From Bin87 sp034420475 (GTDB taxonomy: Bacteria > Chloroflexota > Dehalococcoidia > Lucifugimonadales > UBA3495): DNA of 57,395 nt. The stretch spans positions 1 to 57,395 of the forward strand of contig DAOULH010000060.1 of assembly GCA_034420475.1 (NCBI GenBank). Reading direction: 5' to 3'. The notes under the pieces are model-generated. The model was not told the DNA's origin. It saw only the letters and a program-made list of their open reading frames with translations, and searched no databases. This document shows positions 32,342 through 40,225 of the stretch, piece by piece; position 1 is the stretch's first letter; the number at the start of each line of letters is the position of its first letter. The position numbers and the translations under genes were made by a program.

Positions 32342-33217
32342 CTACTCGGGCTTGCGGGCCGACACCTTGACGCTGGCGACGTTCAGGGGAACATCGTCCT
32401 CGTCCAAACGGATCGACTCGTCAATGGTGGCGATATCGACGAACCCGGCCGATTCCATGCGGTCCAGGTAGGTCCCGCGGTACTCGGCGCCGCCGATGCA
32501 GGAGGCCCAGGCTTCGGCGTCGGTCAGGCGCGGGCCATCCTCGCTCAGCGCCAGCATATCGGACACGTGGAGCCGGCCGCCGGGGGTCAGGACCCGGAAG
32601 GCTTCCCGGAACACGGCGTCCTTGTCGGGAGACAGGCAGATGACGCAATTGCTGATCACCACGTTTACGCTGGCATCGGGCAGCGGGATGTCCTCGAGAT
32701 GGCCCTTCACAAACTCGACGTTGGTGATGCCCATACGGTCGCGGTTGGCGTTGGCCAGCGCGAGCATCTCGGGGGTCATGTCCAGCCCGAAGACCCGGCC
32801 GGACTCGCCCACCTGCTCGGCGGCGATGAAACAGTCGATGCCGCCGCCGGAGCCCAGATCAAGCACCGTTTCGCCGGGCCGCAGATCGGCCAGGGCGGTG
32901 GGGTTGCCGCAGCCGGCGGAGGCCGCCATCGCCTCCACGGGCAGGCCCTGGAGCTGGGCCTCGTTGTACAGGGCCATGGCGCGCTCGGTGTCGGCGGGGC
33001 CGCAACAGGCGACGGCGGTCGTATCGCCGCAGCCGCAGGCCGCAGCGTCGTGGCCGCAGTCGTCGGCGCCGCAGGTGCCGTGGCCGCAGTTCTCGGCGCC
33101 GCAGCCCTCGCCCTGGGGCGTGACATCGGTCAGCTGGATCACCCGCAAGGCGCGCTGGCCGTAGTGGTCCTGGACGGCCTGGCGGATTTCGTCGGTATTG
33201 TTCGGTACAGTCGTCAT
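32342..33217 (-). CDS. arsM: Arsenite methyltransferase with Cys-rich insert
   Basis: A 291-residue SAM-dependent methyltransferase that methylates As(III), a detoxification step in the cytoplasm. SAM motif I is VLDLGSGGGIDCFIAA. The arsenic-binding cysteines fit SAGCGNPTALA and SNCVICLSPDKD, and RVLTPGGRLHVSDM is typical. Between residues 39 and 72 there is an extra segment with eight cysteines arranged as CG and CGH repeats, longer than in many ArsM proteins. GGAGG precedes the ATG at 33217. No arsR or arsenite efflux gene is adjacent. Identity as ArsM is strong; the role of the insert is unknown. Confidence 0.9.
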   Translation of the reverse strand: MTTVPNNTDEIRQAVQDHYGQRALRVIQLTDVTPQGEGCGAENCGHGTCGADDCGHDAAACGCGDTTAVACCGPADTERAMALYNEAQLQGLPVEAMAASAGCGNPTALADLRPGETVLDLGSGGGIDCFIAAEQVGESGRVFGLDMTPEMLALANANRDRMGITNVEFVKGHLEDIPLPDASVNVVISNCVICLSPDKDAVFREAFRVLTPGGRLHVSDMLALSEDGPRLTDAEAWASCIGGAEYRGTYLDRMESAGFVDIATIDESIRLDEDDVPLNVASVKVSARKPE

Positions 33218-33311
33218 CAGCGCCTCCCGGGTATCTGGAAACAGCAGGTTGGATAAAAGCAATGCTACGCCGGCTGGGGCCGGGCGTCAAACGAGCGCGG
33301 GCGGTTCGGGT

Positions 33312-33317
33312 TATAAT
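33312..33317 (+). promoter_or_regulatory. Candidate -10 box of the enolase-superfamily gene
   Basis: TATAAT 40 bases upstream of the ATG at 33357, inside the 139-base divergent region with arsM. No clear -35. Confidence 0.45.
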
Positions 33318-33356
33318 TGCCCGCGTTACGGCAAACCATCCTGGGAGTAAATTCTT

Positions 33357-34442
33357 ATGAGAATTACCGGCGGCACCACGCGCGTTTTGCAGACACCGGC
33401 GGACAACCCGCTGGTGGTGGGCATCGATCAACCGGGCACCCGCGAGTTCGTCACCCTGGAGCTCCACACCGACGAGGGAATCAACGGCATCGGTTTAACC
33501 TTCTTCGGTGGGCCGCTGGTGCACGCGCTGCGGCGGGCGGTGGACGACCTGGTGGAGCTGGCAGTGGGCGAGGATCCGATGAACCCCGAGGCCGTGTGGG
33601 GCAAGCTTATGGACGCCTGCTCGTCCGCCGGGCCGGAGGGCATCCTGTCGCTGGGGCTGGCGCCCATCGACATGGCGGTGTGGGACATCAAGGGCAAGGC
33701 GCTGGACCAGACCGTTTGCGGACTGATGGGCGGCTACCGGGACCGGGCGCCCACCTACGCCAGCGGCGCGCTGATGCGACCCATGGGCCTGGAGTACCTG
33801 TCCGAGGCCGGCCCGCGCCTGGTGGAGCAGGGGTTCCGCCAGATGAAGACGCAGATGGGCGCGGAGCCCACGGCCGCCCGCGAGGTGGCGCGCATCCGCA
33901 CCCTGCGGGATGCCATCGGCCCCGACATCGACCTGATGTGCGACATCAACCAGCTTTGGAACGTGAACCAGGCCATCCAGATCGGCAGCATGGTTGAGGA
34001 GTACCACCTCTTCTGGCTGGAGGACGTGGTGGCCCGGGACGACTACCAGGGGCTGGCTCGGGTGGCCGATGCTCTCACCACGCCTATCGCGGCCGGCGAG
34101 TACGTTTACGGCATCCGCCCCTTCCGCCACATGGTGGAGCAGCGCAGCATCGACATCGTGATGGTGGATCTGCTACGGGCCGGCGGCATCACGCCCTTCC
34201 GCAAAATTGCCGGCATGGCCGAGGCGTTCAACCTGCCGGTGGTGTCCCACCTGATACCCGAGGTGCAGGTGCACACGATCTCGGCCATTCCCAACGGGCT
34301 GACGGTGGAGTACATGCCGTGGTCGCTGCGGCTGTTCGACGAGACGCCGGACATCGTGGACGGGGATCTGGTGGTGCCCGACCGGCCGGGACTGGGGCTG
34401 TCCTTCAGCCAGGACGCCATCGCCCAATACCAGGTCGCCTGA
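33357..34442 (+). CDS. Mandelate racemase/muconate lactonizing family enzyme
   Basis: A 361-residue enolase-superfamily enzyme that would abstract a proton next to a carboxylate, as in sugar-acid dehydratases and racemases. Metal ligands appear as LMCDINQLWN (D), WLEDVVARDD (E) and IAAGEYVYG (E). The general-base pair DLLRAGG and VVSHLIPE gives the His-Asp dyad. The first base motif reads QMKTQMG, that is K-x-Q where many members have K-x-K. The substrate is not known. A NIPSNAP-like gene follows 110 bases downstream on the same strand. Confidence 0.88.
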   Translation: MRITGGTTRVLQTPADNPLVVGIDQPGTREFVTLELHTDEGINGIGLTFFGGPLVHALRRAVDDLVELAVGEDPMNPEAVWGKLMDACSSAGPEGILSLGLAPIDMAVWDIKGKALDQTVCGLMGGYRDRAPTYASGALMRPMGLEYLSEAGPRLVEQGFRQMKTQMGAEPTAAREVARIRTLRDAIGPDIDLMCDINQLWNVNQAIQIGSMVEEYHLFWLEDVVARDDYQGLARVADALTTPIAAGEYVYGIRPFRHMVEQRSIDIVMVDLLRAGGITPFRKIAGMAEAFNLPVVSHLIPEVQVHTISAIPNGLTVEYMPWSLRLFDETPDIVDGDLVVPDRPGLGLSFSQDAIAQYQVA

Positions 34443-34451
34443 CCATCCCAA

Positions 34452-34537
34452 AATTTGCATGGATGAACATGGATACCGAGGATAAACCGAACCATTCGTT
34501 ATCCTGACCATCCTGCGCATCCATGCGAAACCAAATT
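34452..34537. repeat. Imperfect palindrome between the enolase and NIPSNAP genes
   Basis: AATTTGCATGGATG (34452-34465) and CATCCATGCGAAACCAAATT (34518-34537) are inverted copies, with an inner GGATA and TATCC pair. It is unlike families A and B and is the only copy in the window. Confidence 0.55.
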
Positions 34538-34552
34538 CAAGGAGTTTGACCA

Positions 34553-34864
34553 ATGGCTACCTACCAGTTGCGCATCTACACTATCAACCGCGGCATGATG
34601 GACTCCTGGCTCGGCCTGTTCAACGAGCACATCCGGCCACTGCACGACCGCCTGGGCATCCCGGTGGTATCCAGCTACGTGAACGCTGACCGCACGGAAT
34701 TCATCTGGGTGCGCCGGTTCGACAGCGCCGACCAGATCGCGGAGAAGGAAGCGGCCTATTTCGCGTCGCCGGAGCGGAGCGCCCTGGGCGACCGTCCCAC
34801 CAGCCACATCGCCAAGATGGAAGTGCGGGTGATGGACGGCGTGGAGGCAGCGGCGGCAGCTTAA
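34553..34864 (+). CDS. NIPSNAP-family protein
   Basis: A 103-residue ferredoxin-like alpha/beta-barrel protein. It begins YQLRIYTINRGMMDSWLGLF, typical of NIPSNAP domains (YELRxYxxxxGxxxxf), with ADRTEFIWVRRFDSADQ later. AAGGAG lies nine bases before the ATG. It follows the enolase-superfamily gene and may be in the same catabolic unit. NIPSNAP proteins have no agreed enzymatic function. Confidence 0.85.
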   Translation: MATYQLRIYTINRGMMDSWLGLFNEHIRPLHDRLGIPVVSSYVNADRTEFIWVRRFDSADQIAEKEAAYFASPERSALGDRPTSHIAKMEVRVMDGVEAAAAA

Positions 34865-34900
34865 CCCTCATCCGCACGGCGGGGATCACATGCGCCCACT

Positions 34901-34989
34901 TTGTCATCGCGAGGAGCGCGGCGACCTGGCGATCTCGTTACGGCGGCGTCACTTGCCCAACGAGATTGCCGCGCTGCGCCCGCAATGAC
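34901..34989. repeat. Palindromic element family A
   Basis: TTGTCATCGCGAGGAGCGCG with GGCGATCTCGTTA on the left and CAACGAGATTGCCGCGC with CGCAATGAC on the right. The flanks GCCCACTT and AAAATGGGC are a further inverted pair. It separates the NIPSNAP gene from the convergent PPOX-family gene. Confidence 0.75.
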
Positions 34990-35023
34990 GGCTCCAGAGA
35001 AAATGGGCAGGTGTGAGTACGGC

Positions 35024-35047
35024 AGGGGCGGATCATTATTCGCCCCT
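35024..35047 (-). terminator. Hairpin at the end of the PPOX-family gene
   Basis: AGGGGCG pairs with CGCCCCT over a ten-base loop and overlaps the stop codon at 35046-35048. There is no T-run. Confidence 0.4.
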
Positions 35048-35558
35048 ATGAGGTTTGGGATGGCACCGGCTCGGCGTGGCGTTCGTGCCAGCCGGCGTTG
35101 ACGTTGCCCCAGTAGTCTTCCCAGTTGCGGCGGGTGTCGGCCTCGGTGGCCCCACCCCAATAGCCGGGAGACACCAGGGGAAGAGCCTTCTCCACGCGGA
35201 TCAGGACGGCGGCGCGGACGCTGTCGGCCAGGCCGGTCACGTTGGACGAACCGCTGCGCATCCGCTCCTTCACCGTCGCCTCCAGCTCGTCGCCGGAGTG
35301 GACGGCCACGGTGCCCTTGAAGCGGTAGCCCTTGCGAGCAAACTGGTCCACGACGTTGATCTCGATGGATGGGTTGTGCTCCAGGTTGCGCATGGTTCCC
35401 GGTGAAGCCAGGTCCGCGAACAGGATGTGATCGTCGTCCCAGATCATGGTGGTGGCCTTGGGCGACAGGTTCGGCGTACCATCCGGGCAGACGGTGGCTA
35501 CGAAAATGAGCCGCTGTTCCGTAAGGGCTCGTTTCATGTCATCGGTCAGAATTCCCAT
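35046..35558 (-). CDS. Pyridoxamine 5'-phosphate oxidase family protein
   Basis: A 170-residue split-barrel flavoprotein-like protein. It opens with ILTDDMKRALTEQRLIFVAT, then VCPDGTPNLSPKATTMIWDD and HILFADLASPGTMRNLEHNP, all typical for the family, followed by YRFKGTVAVHSGD. It differs from the 21321 protein in length and C-terminus (YWGGATEADTRRNWEDYW). It is the last of three closely spaced minus-strand genes. Substrate unknown. Confidence 0.85.
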   Translation of the reverse strand: MGILTDDMKRALTEQRLIFVATVCPDGTPNLSPKATTMIWDDDHILFADLASPGTMRNLEHNPSIEINVVDQFARKGYRFKGTVAVHSGDELEATVKERMRSGSSNVTGLADSVRAAVLIRVEKALPLVSPGYWGGATEADTRRNWEDYWGNVNAGWHERHAEPVPSQTS

Positions 35559-35578
35559 GCTTGGCGCCTCTCCGGTTG

Positions 35579-36058
35579 TTATAGTTCCTTGACCATTTCC
35601 CGGTGGGGGATGCCGGCTTCCTCGAAGACCTCGCCCACTTCCCGGTAGCCGTGGCCGGCGTAGAAGGACTTGACGTACTCCTGGGCGTGGAGGGTGATCT
35701 GCCGGAAGCCCCGGGCGCGGCCCTGATCCTCCAGGAAGGTCAGCACCAACCCACCGACGCCGGCGCGCCGCCGGTCCTGTTCCACCGCCATTCGGCCGAT
35801 GTGCGGCCCTTTGCCGTCCACGTCCGGCAGGAGCCGACCGGTGCCGATGATGACGCCGTCATGCAGGGCCACAGCGTGGACGGTGTCGTCAGCAGTATCA
35901 AATTCGTCCAGCTCGATGTCGGCGGGGACGCCCTGCTCGCCCACGAAGACGCGGATGCGCAGGCTGAACGCGCCCTCGAGCTCGGCGGGCGTTTCAATTA
36001 GCTTGACGGTGATGTTCTGGCGACCCGTCACGTCAGACCACGCGCTCGCCGTCGTCAT
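35579..36058 (-). CDS. GNAT N-acetyltransferase (ElaA-like)
   Basis: An acetyl-CoA-dependent acyltransferase. Key segments are LRIRVFVGEQGVPADIELDEFD (ElaA-like), IIGTGRLLPDVDGKGPHIGRMAV and the CoA loop QDRRRAGVGGLVLTFLEDQG, then ITLHAQEYVKSFYAGHGYR. Two starts are possible: ATG at 36058 with GGAG close upstream (taken here), and GTG at 36031, just after the upstream gene's stop, which fits the usual family N-terminus better. With the ATG the gene overlaps its upstream neighbour by 26 bases. Substrate unknown. Confidence 0.85.
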   Translation of the reverse strand: MTTASAWSDVTGRQNITVKLIETPAELEGAFSLRIRVFVGEQGVPADIELDEFDTADDTVHAVALHDGVIIGTGRLLPDVDGKGPHIGRMAVEQDRRRAGVGGLVLTFLEDQGRARGFRQITLHAQEYVKSFYAGHGYREVGEVFEEAGIPHREMVKEL

Positions 36059-36452
36059 CAGGCTCCGTCGCAATTCCCAGCGCGGACTCGATGACGGAGA
36101 GACGGCGCAATATCTCCGCGTTGACGTCCTCATCCCGGGCCGGTACGTCGTGGCGCCCGTTATGGGTTCGGTCAATAATGGCGAAGAGCGCGGTCATCAT
36201 CTCCGTGTGCCGGCGCTCGGCCTCCGCTCGCTCCGCCAGGCGGGCGCGTTCCGTTTCCTCCCGCTCCGCCTGGCGAACGCGTTCCGCTTCCTCCCGCTCC
36301 GCCTGGCGGATGCGTTCCGCCTCTTCCCGCGCGCCGCGACGGTCTCGTATGTCAAAATAGCTGGACAGCATTTGCGGAACCCCCAGAACGGCCAATACGA
36401 TGGCGATGTAGGCGGCCGCTTCCAGGTATTTTACTACTTCCTCGAATGTCAC
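36033..36452 (-). CDS. Membrane protein with Arg/Glu-rich coiled coil
   Basis: A 139-residue protein starting at GTG 36452. Residues about 10-28 are one hydrophobic helix (AAAYIAIVLAVLGVPQML). Then come near-perfect seven-residue repeats of the form (E)ERxRQAE/AER: EAERIRQAEREEAERVRQAE, predicted coiled coil. The C-terminus (DEDVNAEILRRLSVIESALG) is helical. An upstream in-frame ATG at 36497 is possible, but GGGGGC precedes the GTG well. The layout resembles the broken gene at 1971-2393. Function unknown. Confidence 0.6.
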   Translation of the reverse strand: MTFEEVVKYLEAAAYIAIVLAVLGVPQMLSSYFDIRDRRGAREEAERIRQAEREEAERVRQAEREETERARLAERAEAERRHTEMMTALFAIIDRTHNGRHDVPARDEDVNAEILRRLSVIESALGIATEPDDDGERVV

Positions 36453-36565
36453 CGATGCCCCCAGGCTTATAACGCGCCAATTCAGACTACCCGCCATACC
36501 GGCGTAGGTCAACGCACGATGACGCTCGCAGCAGAGGCTGTGCAAAGTTCGTCCCAGCGGCAAAT

Positions 36566-36653
36566 GTCAGAATCAGGATTGCCAGGATTAGAGAATTTTC
36601 GGGATTTATGAGCATCCTGAAAATCTCAACATCCGGTAAATCCTGATTCTGAC
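36566..36653. repeat. Palindromic element family B (short copy)
   Basis: GTCAGAATCAGGATT at the left and AATCCTGATTCTGAC at the right; the centre is shorter than in other copies. The flanks TGTGCAAAGTTC and GACTTCGCACA are an extra inverted pair. Confidence 0.7.
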
Positions 36654-36727
36654 AATGACTTCGCACAAGCCCTAATCCCGGAGGAAGATGCCTGTTGCAG
36701 CGACGACCGAGAAGTTCCGTTAGCGTT

Positions 36728-36757
36728 ACCGCCGCCGGACGACATTCCGGCGGCGGT
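36728..36757 (-). terminator. Perfect 12-pair hairpin after the double-HYHY gene
   Basis: ACCGCCGCCGGA pairs with TCCGGCGGCGGT around a six-base loop, about 38 bases after the stop at 36795 on the minus strand. No T-run follows. Confidence 0.5.
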
Positions 36758-36794
36758 GGCATAGGGCTCGGCTGGCTCACCTGGCGCTGTTGGA

Positions 36795-37646
36795 TTACTG
36801 CACCAGGTTGGGCGTGACCTCGGCGGGGATGCCGCCGGCTTCCATCTCGCGGCCACGGGATTCCACCTGGGGGATCACCGAGGCGAGGAGGTCCTCGTCC
36901 AGGTCAGCAGCGACGCCGGGGTAGCCGGCGCGTTCCAGCATGGCCTTGAGTTTGCCGGTCTTGAACTGGTCCAGGCACCAGCCCAGCGGGTCGGGAACCA
37001 GGGTCTTGTCCCAGAAGATCCGGTGGTTCTTGTTGCGCGGGCCGTAGTGGTAGTGCGGCTCGTCGCGGAAGCAGTCGAAGGCCAGCAGTTCGGTTTCTTC
37101 GGTGAACACGCGGCCCGTGTTGCCGGCGAGGTCGCTGAGAACGTGGATGGCCAGCCCGCCGTCGCCGGAGGCCTGACGGCGCATCTCCAGGCCGAAGCGG
37201 ATGTTGCCGGCTTCGATGATGTCGGTGCCGCGGTTGTGCTTGACGGTGTTGCGCTCGGCGGCGAACTTGACCCGCGCCGTGGCGTCCACCTCGTCCAGGG
37301 CTGCGTTGACCGCGTTCATATCCAGCGCGCCGGCAGCGTCGGCATGGCCGGCGCGGGTCAGCATGGCGGCCAGGTTGCTGCGCATGGTCTTCACCGACCA
37401 GCCGATGGGGTTGCCGTCCACAGTGTGGTCCATGCGGTAGTTGATGTTCTCGCCGTCGGGCGCGTAAACGTAGCTCTTCTCGATGTCGAAGCAGTTGAAG
37501 CGCAGGGCGGTCTCGCCGCCGACCTCGACCAGGATGACCACGCCCTGGTCGGAATGGTCCTGGATGTTGCCGTCCCACAGCTCGTGCTGGACGACGAAAG
37601 CCACGTTGCCCGCGTCAAACCGAATTCTGCCCCTCTGAGTCGTCAT
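36795..37646 (-). CDS. Conserved hypothetical protein, two HYHY-type domains
   Basis: A 283-residue protein made of two copies of the domain found singly at 15236-15679. Domain 1 (residues about 10-115) has AGNVAFVVQHE, ALRFNCFDIEKSYVYAP and DGNPIGWSVKTMRSNL; its HYHY site has become YVYA. Domain 2 (about 145-260) has AGNIRFGLEMRR, LLAFDCFRDEPHYHYGPRNK and DPLGWCLDQFKTGKLKAML. The second domain keeps the FDCFR and HYHY residues intact. GGGAGG precedes the ATG. Soluble, with no signal. The function of the family is unknown to me. Confidence 0.72.
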   Translation of the reverse strand: MTTQRGRIRFDAGNVAFVVQHELWDGNIQDHSDQGVVILVEVGGETALRFNCFDIEKSYVYAPDGENINYRMDHTVDGNPIGWSVKTMRSNLAAMLTRAGHADAAGALDMNAVNAALDEVDATARVKFAAERNTVKHNRGTDIIEAGNIRFGLEMRRQASGDGGLAIHVLSDLAGNTGRVFTEETELLAFDCFRDEPHYHYGPRNKNHRIFWDKTLVPDPLGWCLDQFKTGKLKAMLERAGYPGVAADLDEDLLASVIPQVESRGREMEAGGIPAEVTPNLVQ

Positions 37647-37733
37647 AGTTGGTTTCCTCCCTTTTTGAGAACGAAATTAGGCGAAATATAACCGGGCGGT
37701 TTCGCAAGTGTCAAACGGTGGGGCCGGGAGTGA

Positions 37734-38231
37734 TCACATCCCAAGCGCCTCCCGGATGGCGCGGATCTGGTTCAGGTGCTCGCCCCAGTGTCGTTCCAGG
37801 CCGTCGATGAACGATTGCGCCGTGCGTTGCTCGTGGATGCCGCGGTGTGGCAGGTGGGCCAGGGCGGTTCGTCCCTCAAAGTCGCCATCGACGGCGTTGG
37901 CAATGGCGTCCTCGGCGGTTTGCAGAATGGCTAGAGGGCCGGCCAGGGCATCGCCAATGTCGGCGGCCATGCGGTCGGCAGTCATGTTGTTGGCGTCCGG
38001 CAGGATGGTGACCTCTGCAAGGCTGCCGCTCAGCACGCCGGCGATGACGCTGCCGATGCCGCCTTCCGGAGTATCCACCAGGTGGTAGAGGACCTCGCGG
38101 GCGCACCATGGATCAGCGTCGGACCCGGCCCCGTCCTTCCAGTCCAGGCAGTAGTCCATCCCGTCCAGGAGCGTGGTCAGTTCTTCGCGGATGCGGCGGA
38201 CGGTGGCGAGGTTTTCGTCACGGGTTGCCAT
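37734..38231 (-). CDS. DinB-like four-helix-bundle protein
   Basis: A 165-residue protein with TVRRIREELTTLLDGMDYCL, WCAREVLYHLVDTPEG and HRGIHEQRTAQSFIDGLERHWGEHL. The H residues in YHLVDT, and HWGEHLNQIR near the C-terminus, match the DinB pattern, so it may bind a metal. It overlaps the upstream membrane protein gene by 14 bases, suggesting co-expression. Reaction unknown. Confidence 0.65.
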   Translation of the reverse strand: MATRDENLATVRRIREELTTLLDGMDYCLDWKDGAGSDADPWCAREVLYHLVDTPEGGIGSVIAGVLSGSLAEVTILPDANNMTADRMAADIGDALAGPLAILQTAEDAIANAVDGDFEGRTALAHLPHRGIHEQRTAQSFIDGLERHWGEHLNQIRAIREALGM

Positions 38232-38907
38232 GTTGGGTTTCTCCCTCTGGTGTTTTGAGCAGTCCGGCGGTCAGCCACACGCCGCTGACGATGAGCCAGA
38301 CCAGGAAAGCGATGCCCGATACGCGGTGCATCACGGTGGCGGCGTCCACCCAGATGAACAGCATGGCGACGCCGATGATCACGTCGGCGACGGCGGAAAC
38401 TTTGAGCAAGCCGCCCATGCGCCACTGCACCGGCCCCAGGGCGATCAGGCCCAGCCCGGCTAAAGTGAAACCGATCTTGCCGGTTATCCAGCGCGCGGCG
38501 TCCATTGGTTCGACCCAGCCCGGTATTTCCCAGACAATCGGAGCGACGACGGGGCCGGTTCCGCCGTTGACTGCCTGGGGGATCTCCATCGCCAATGCCA
38601 GCATACACGCGCCGGATACTGCGGTGACCGCCCCCGACGCTCCCAGCAGTAGGGTGGCGGCGTGTGCCCACCGATGCCAAGCCGACATTGTCCACCGCAG
38701 AAATACCGCCGCCGCCAGCAGGCCCAGGCCGGCGAGTATCCGGGCAGTGCCGGCGCTGGCGTACACGCCGGTGCTCAGGATGATGGTGAATTGGACGGGC
38801 GCCCCCTCGGTTGGCTCCATGCTGCTGGTGAGCCGGGTCAACACCGACACCGCCGTGGCTACGGCAACGAACAAAAGCAGCAGTCCGGCAGTCCGTGCGG
38901 CGGTCAT
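38218..38907 (-). CDS. Multi-spanning membrane protein
   Basis: A 229-residue protein with about six hydrophobic helices (AGLLLLFVAVATAVSVL, ARILAGLGLLAAAVFL, AATLLLGASGAVTAVSGACM, GKIGFTLAGLGLIALG, VADVIIGVAMLFIWV, IAFLVWLIVSGVWLTAGLL). No transporter or enzyme signature is visible. The frame is open upstream to 38982 but the ATG at 38907 directly precedes the first helix. It overlaps the DinB-like gene. Confidence 0.7.
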   Translation of the reverse strand: MTAARTAGLLLLFVAVATAVSVLTRLTSSMEPTEGAPVQFTIILSTGVYASAGTARILAGLGLLAAAVFLRWTMSAWHRWAHAATLLLGASGAVTAVSGACMLALAMEIPQAVNGGTGPVVAPIVWEIPGWVEPMDAARWITGKIGFTLAGLGLIALGPVQWRMGGLLKVSAVADVIIGVAMLFIWVDAATVMHRVSGIAFLVWLIVSGVWLTAGLLKTPEGETQHGNP

Positions 38908-38911
38908 AACG

Positions 38912-39265
38912 TCAGGCGGCAAGAGGGAGGGGGCGGTTGATGAGAGCGCGGGTGGTATCAGCCGCGTCTCGAACTTGAACATCCGTCATATTGTTCAGGT
39001 AAAAATGGACGTGGAGCCGGTTCGCATCTTTGTAGTCTTCAACAATTACCGGGTCGTCAATCTCGACGATTATTTGGCGCATCACGTGGCGACGATGTTG
39101 ATGTTCCTGATACCGCTGTCCGCGCTGCATGGCTATGGCAATGATGACCTGCGAAAATGCGCCCCAGAGCAATTCGGCTCCTGCCATATCGTCGTCATTG
39201 ATGAAGTGCTGCTCGGCGAGCAAAGACAATTCAGTGGATGTACGGAGCCGCTCTGTCGATGTCAT
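38912..39265 (-). CDS. PaREP1/HEPN-like protein (second of pair)
   Basis: A 117-residue helical protein. AEQHFINDDDMAGAELLWGAF followed by QVIIAIAMQRG, and later DYKDANRLHVHFYLNNM, match the PaREP1 layout (a helix with LWGA, then LHxNFY). PaREP1 proteins belong to the HEPN-like helical group often found with nucleotidyltransferase or toxin partners. The usual N becomes H in LHVHFY. It overlaps its upstream paralog by four bases. Confidence 0.6.
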   Translation of the reverse strand: MTSTERLRTSTELSLLAEQHFINDDDMAGAELLWGAFSQVIIAIAMQRGQRYQEHQHRRHVMRQIIVEIDDPVIVEDYKDANRLHVHFYLNNMTDVQVRDAADTTRALINRPLPLAA

Positions 39266-39630
39266 GACACGTCGCGCACTGAGAAACCCAACATACGATC
39301 AATGAACCCGGTAGAGATGTCCCAGTCCTCTTCCACATCCTGGGCGGGTATAGCGAGGCCCATCCCATTGGTTCGGGCCAGGTCGGCGCAGCCCAACGCG
39401 GACATGAAACCACGCTGTTCAGGATGGGCTTTGGCAATCCGCCGGCCGGCGGCGTAAATATCGTCAAAAGTCTGGCAAGGCCAGCCGCGTTCTCTGGCAA
39501 CGCACTTGATCGCGTGGGCGGTCGCTTCCCAGATGCGTTTGCAGAACAGTTCATGGTCGCGCTGGGCCATGGCCTGGTCGGCAAGCCAGACCTTGTTCCG
39601 AACTTGTTGGATTTGCTCCGGGGATAGCAT
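39262..39630 (-). CDS. PaREP1/HEPN-like protein (first of pair)
   Basis: A 122-residue helical protein with ADQAMAQRDHELFCKRIWEA followed by TAHAIKCVARERGW and DDIYAAGRRIA, the PaREP1-type core (IWEATAHAIKxxAxxRGW). The start at 39630 is an ATG with GGAG about nine bases upstream; a TTG two codons earlier is possible. It is coupled by ATGA to the second PaREP1-like gene. A -10-like TATAAT precedes it. Confidence 0.65.
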   Translation of the reverse strand: MLSPEQIQQVRNKVWLADQAMAQRDHELFCKRIWEATAHAIKCVARERGWPCQTFDDIYAAGRRIAKAHPEQRGFMSALGCADLARTNGMGLAIPAQDVEEDWDISTGFIDRMLGFSVRDVS

Positions 39631-39663
39631 GGCCAATCTCCACGTCCCGATGAGGTATCAATC

Positions 39664-39669
39664 ATTATA
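39664..39669 (-). promoter_or_regulatory. Candidate -10 box of the PaREP1-like pair
   Basis: TATAAT on the minus strand (GGCTATAATG context, as at 7901), 34 bases upstream of the ATG at 39630. Confidence 0.45.
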
Positions 39670-39715
39670 GCCGGCCCGGATGAAGGGTTAGGGCAATCGC
39701 ACACCTCCCTGCGGT

Positions 39716-40201
39716 TCAGGGCGCAAGCGGCGCGTAGGAGTACCAGCCTCCCGGGGGCAGGAAGTATCCGAGCAGCCACACCAGCAGGATTGCCGCCACC
39801 AACGCCAGGTAGAAGGGCCAGACGGACGTGGAGCGGAGGCTGACCAGCATCTGCCTGTTGACCGGGCCAGACGGGCGCACCACGTACAGGTCGGACAGCC
39901 CTACCGCCCCGTCGCTATGCAGTTTGTGGACAAAGGCGTTGTAGGAATTGCGGAACACTTGCTCCAACGCCAGGTAGTAGGCGTCGAGAAACAGGAACAA
40001 CAGCGTCGGCAGCAAGGCCAGAAGAGCGTAGTTGGGGGTTGCGGTCCGCGCAACCAGCACCAGGATAGCCGCCACCAGGACGATGCACCAGTTCTTGCAG
40101 GACGCGCTGTTGCCGGCCATGCGCCGGATGACGTCCTGCAGGATGGTCAGGTGCGTCCGGACCGCCTCGGAATTGGCGTCGTATTCCGGTTGGCTGGCCA
40201 T
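39716..40201 (-). CDS. Hypothetical three-helix membrane protein
   Basis: A 161-residue protein: a soluble N-terminus (residues 1-35, VRTHLTILQDVIRRMAGNSA), a hydrophobic pair CIVLVAAILVLVA and YALLALLPTLLFLFLDAYY, a soluble middle with LEQVFRNSYNAFVHKLHS, and a C-terminal helix FYLALVAAILLVWLLGYFL. Proteins of this type occur beside predicted defence genes in other genomes, but I cannot name a function. It is monocistronic, upstream of the PaREP1-like pair by only about 85 bases in the reverse sense. Confidence 0.6.
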   Translation of the reverse strand: MASQPEYDANSEAVRTHLTILQDVIRRMAGNSASCKNWCIVLVAAILVLVARTATPNYALLALLPTLLFLFLDAYYLALEQVFRNSYNAFVHKLHSDGAVGLSDLYVVRPSGPVNRQMLVSLRSTSVWPFYLALVAAILLVWLLGYFLPPGGWYSYAPLAP

Positions 40202-40225
40202 GGCGCATACTGCATCGTCGGTTGC

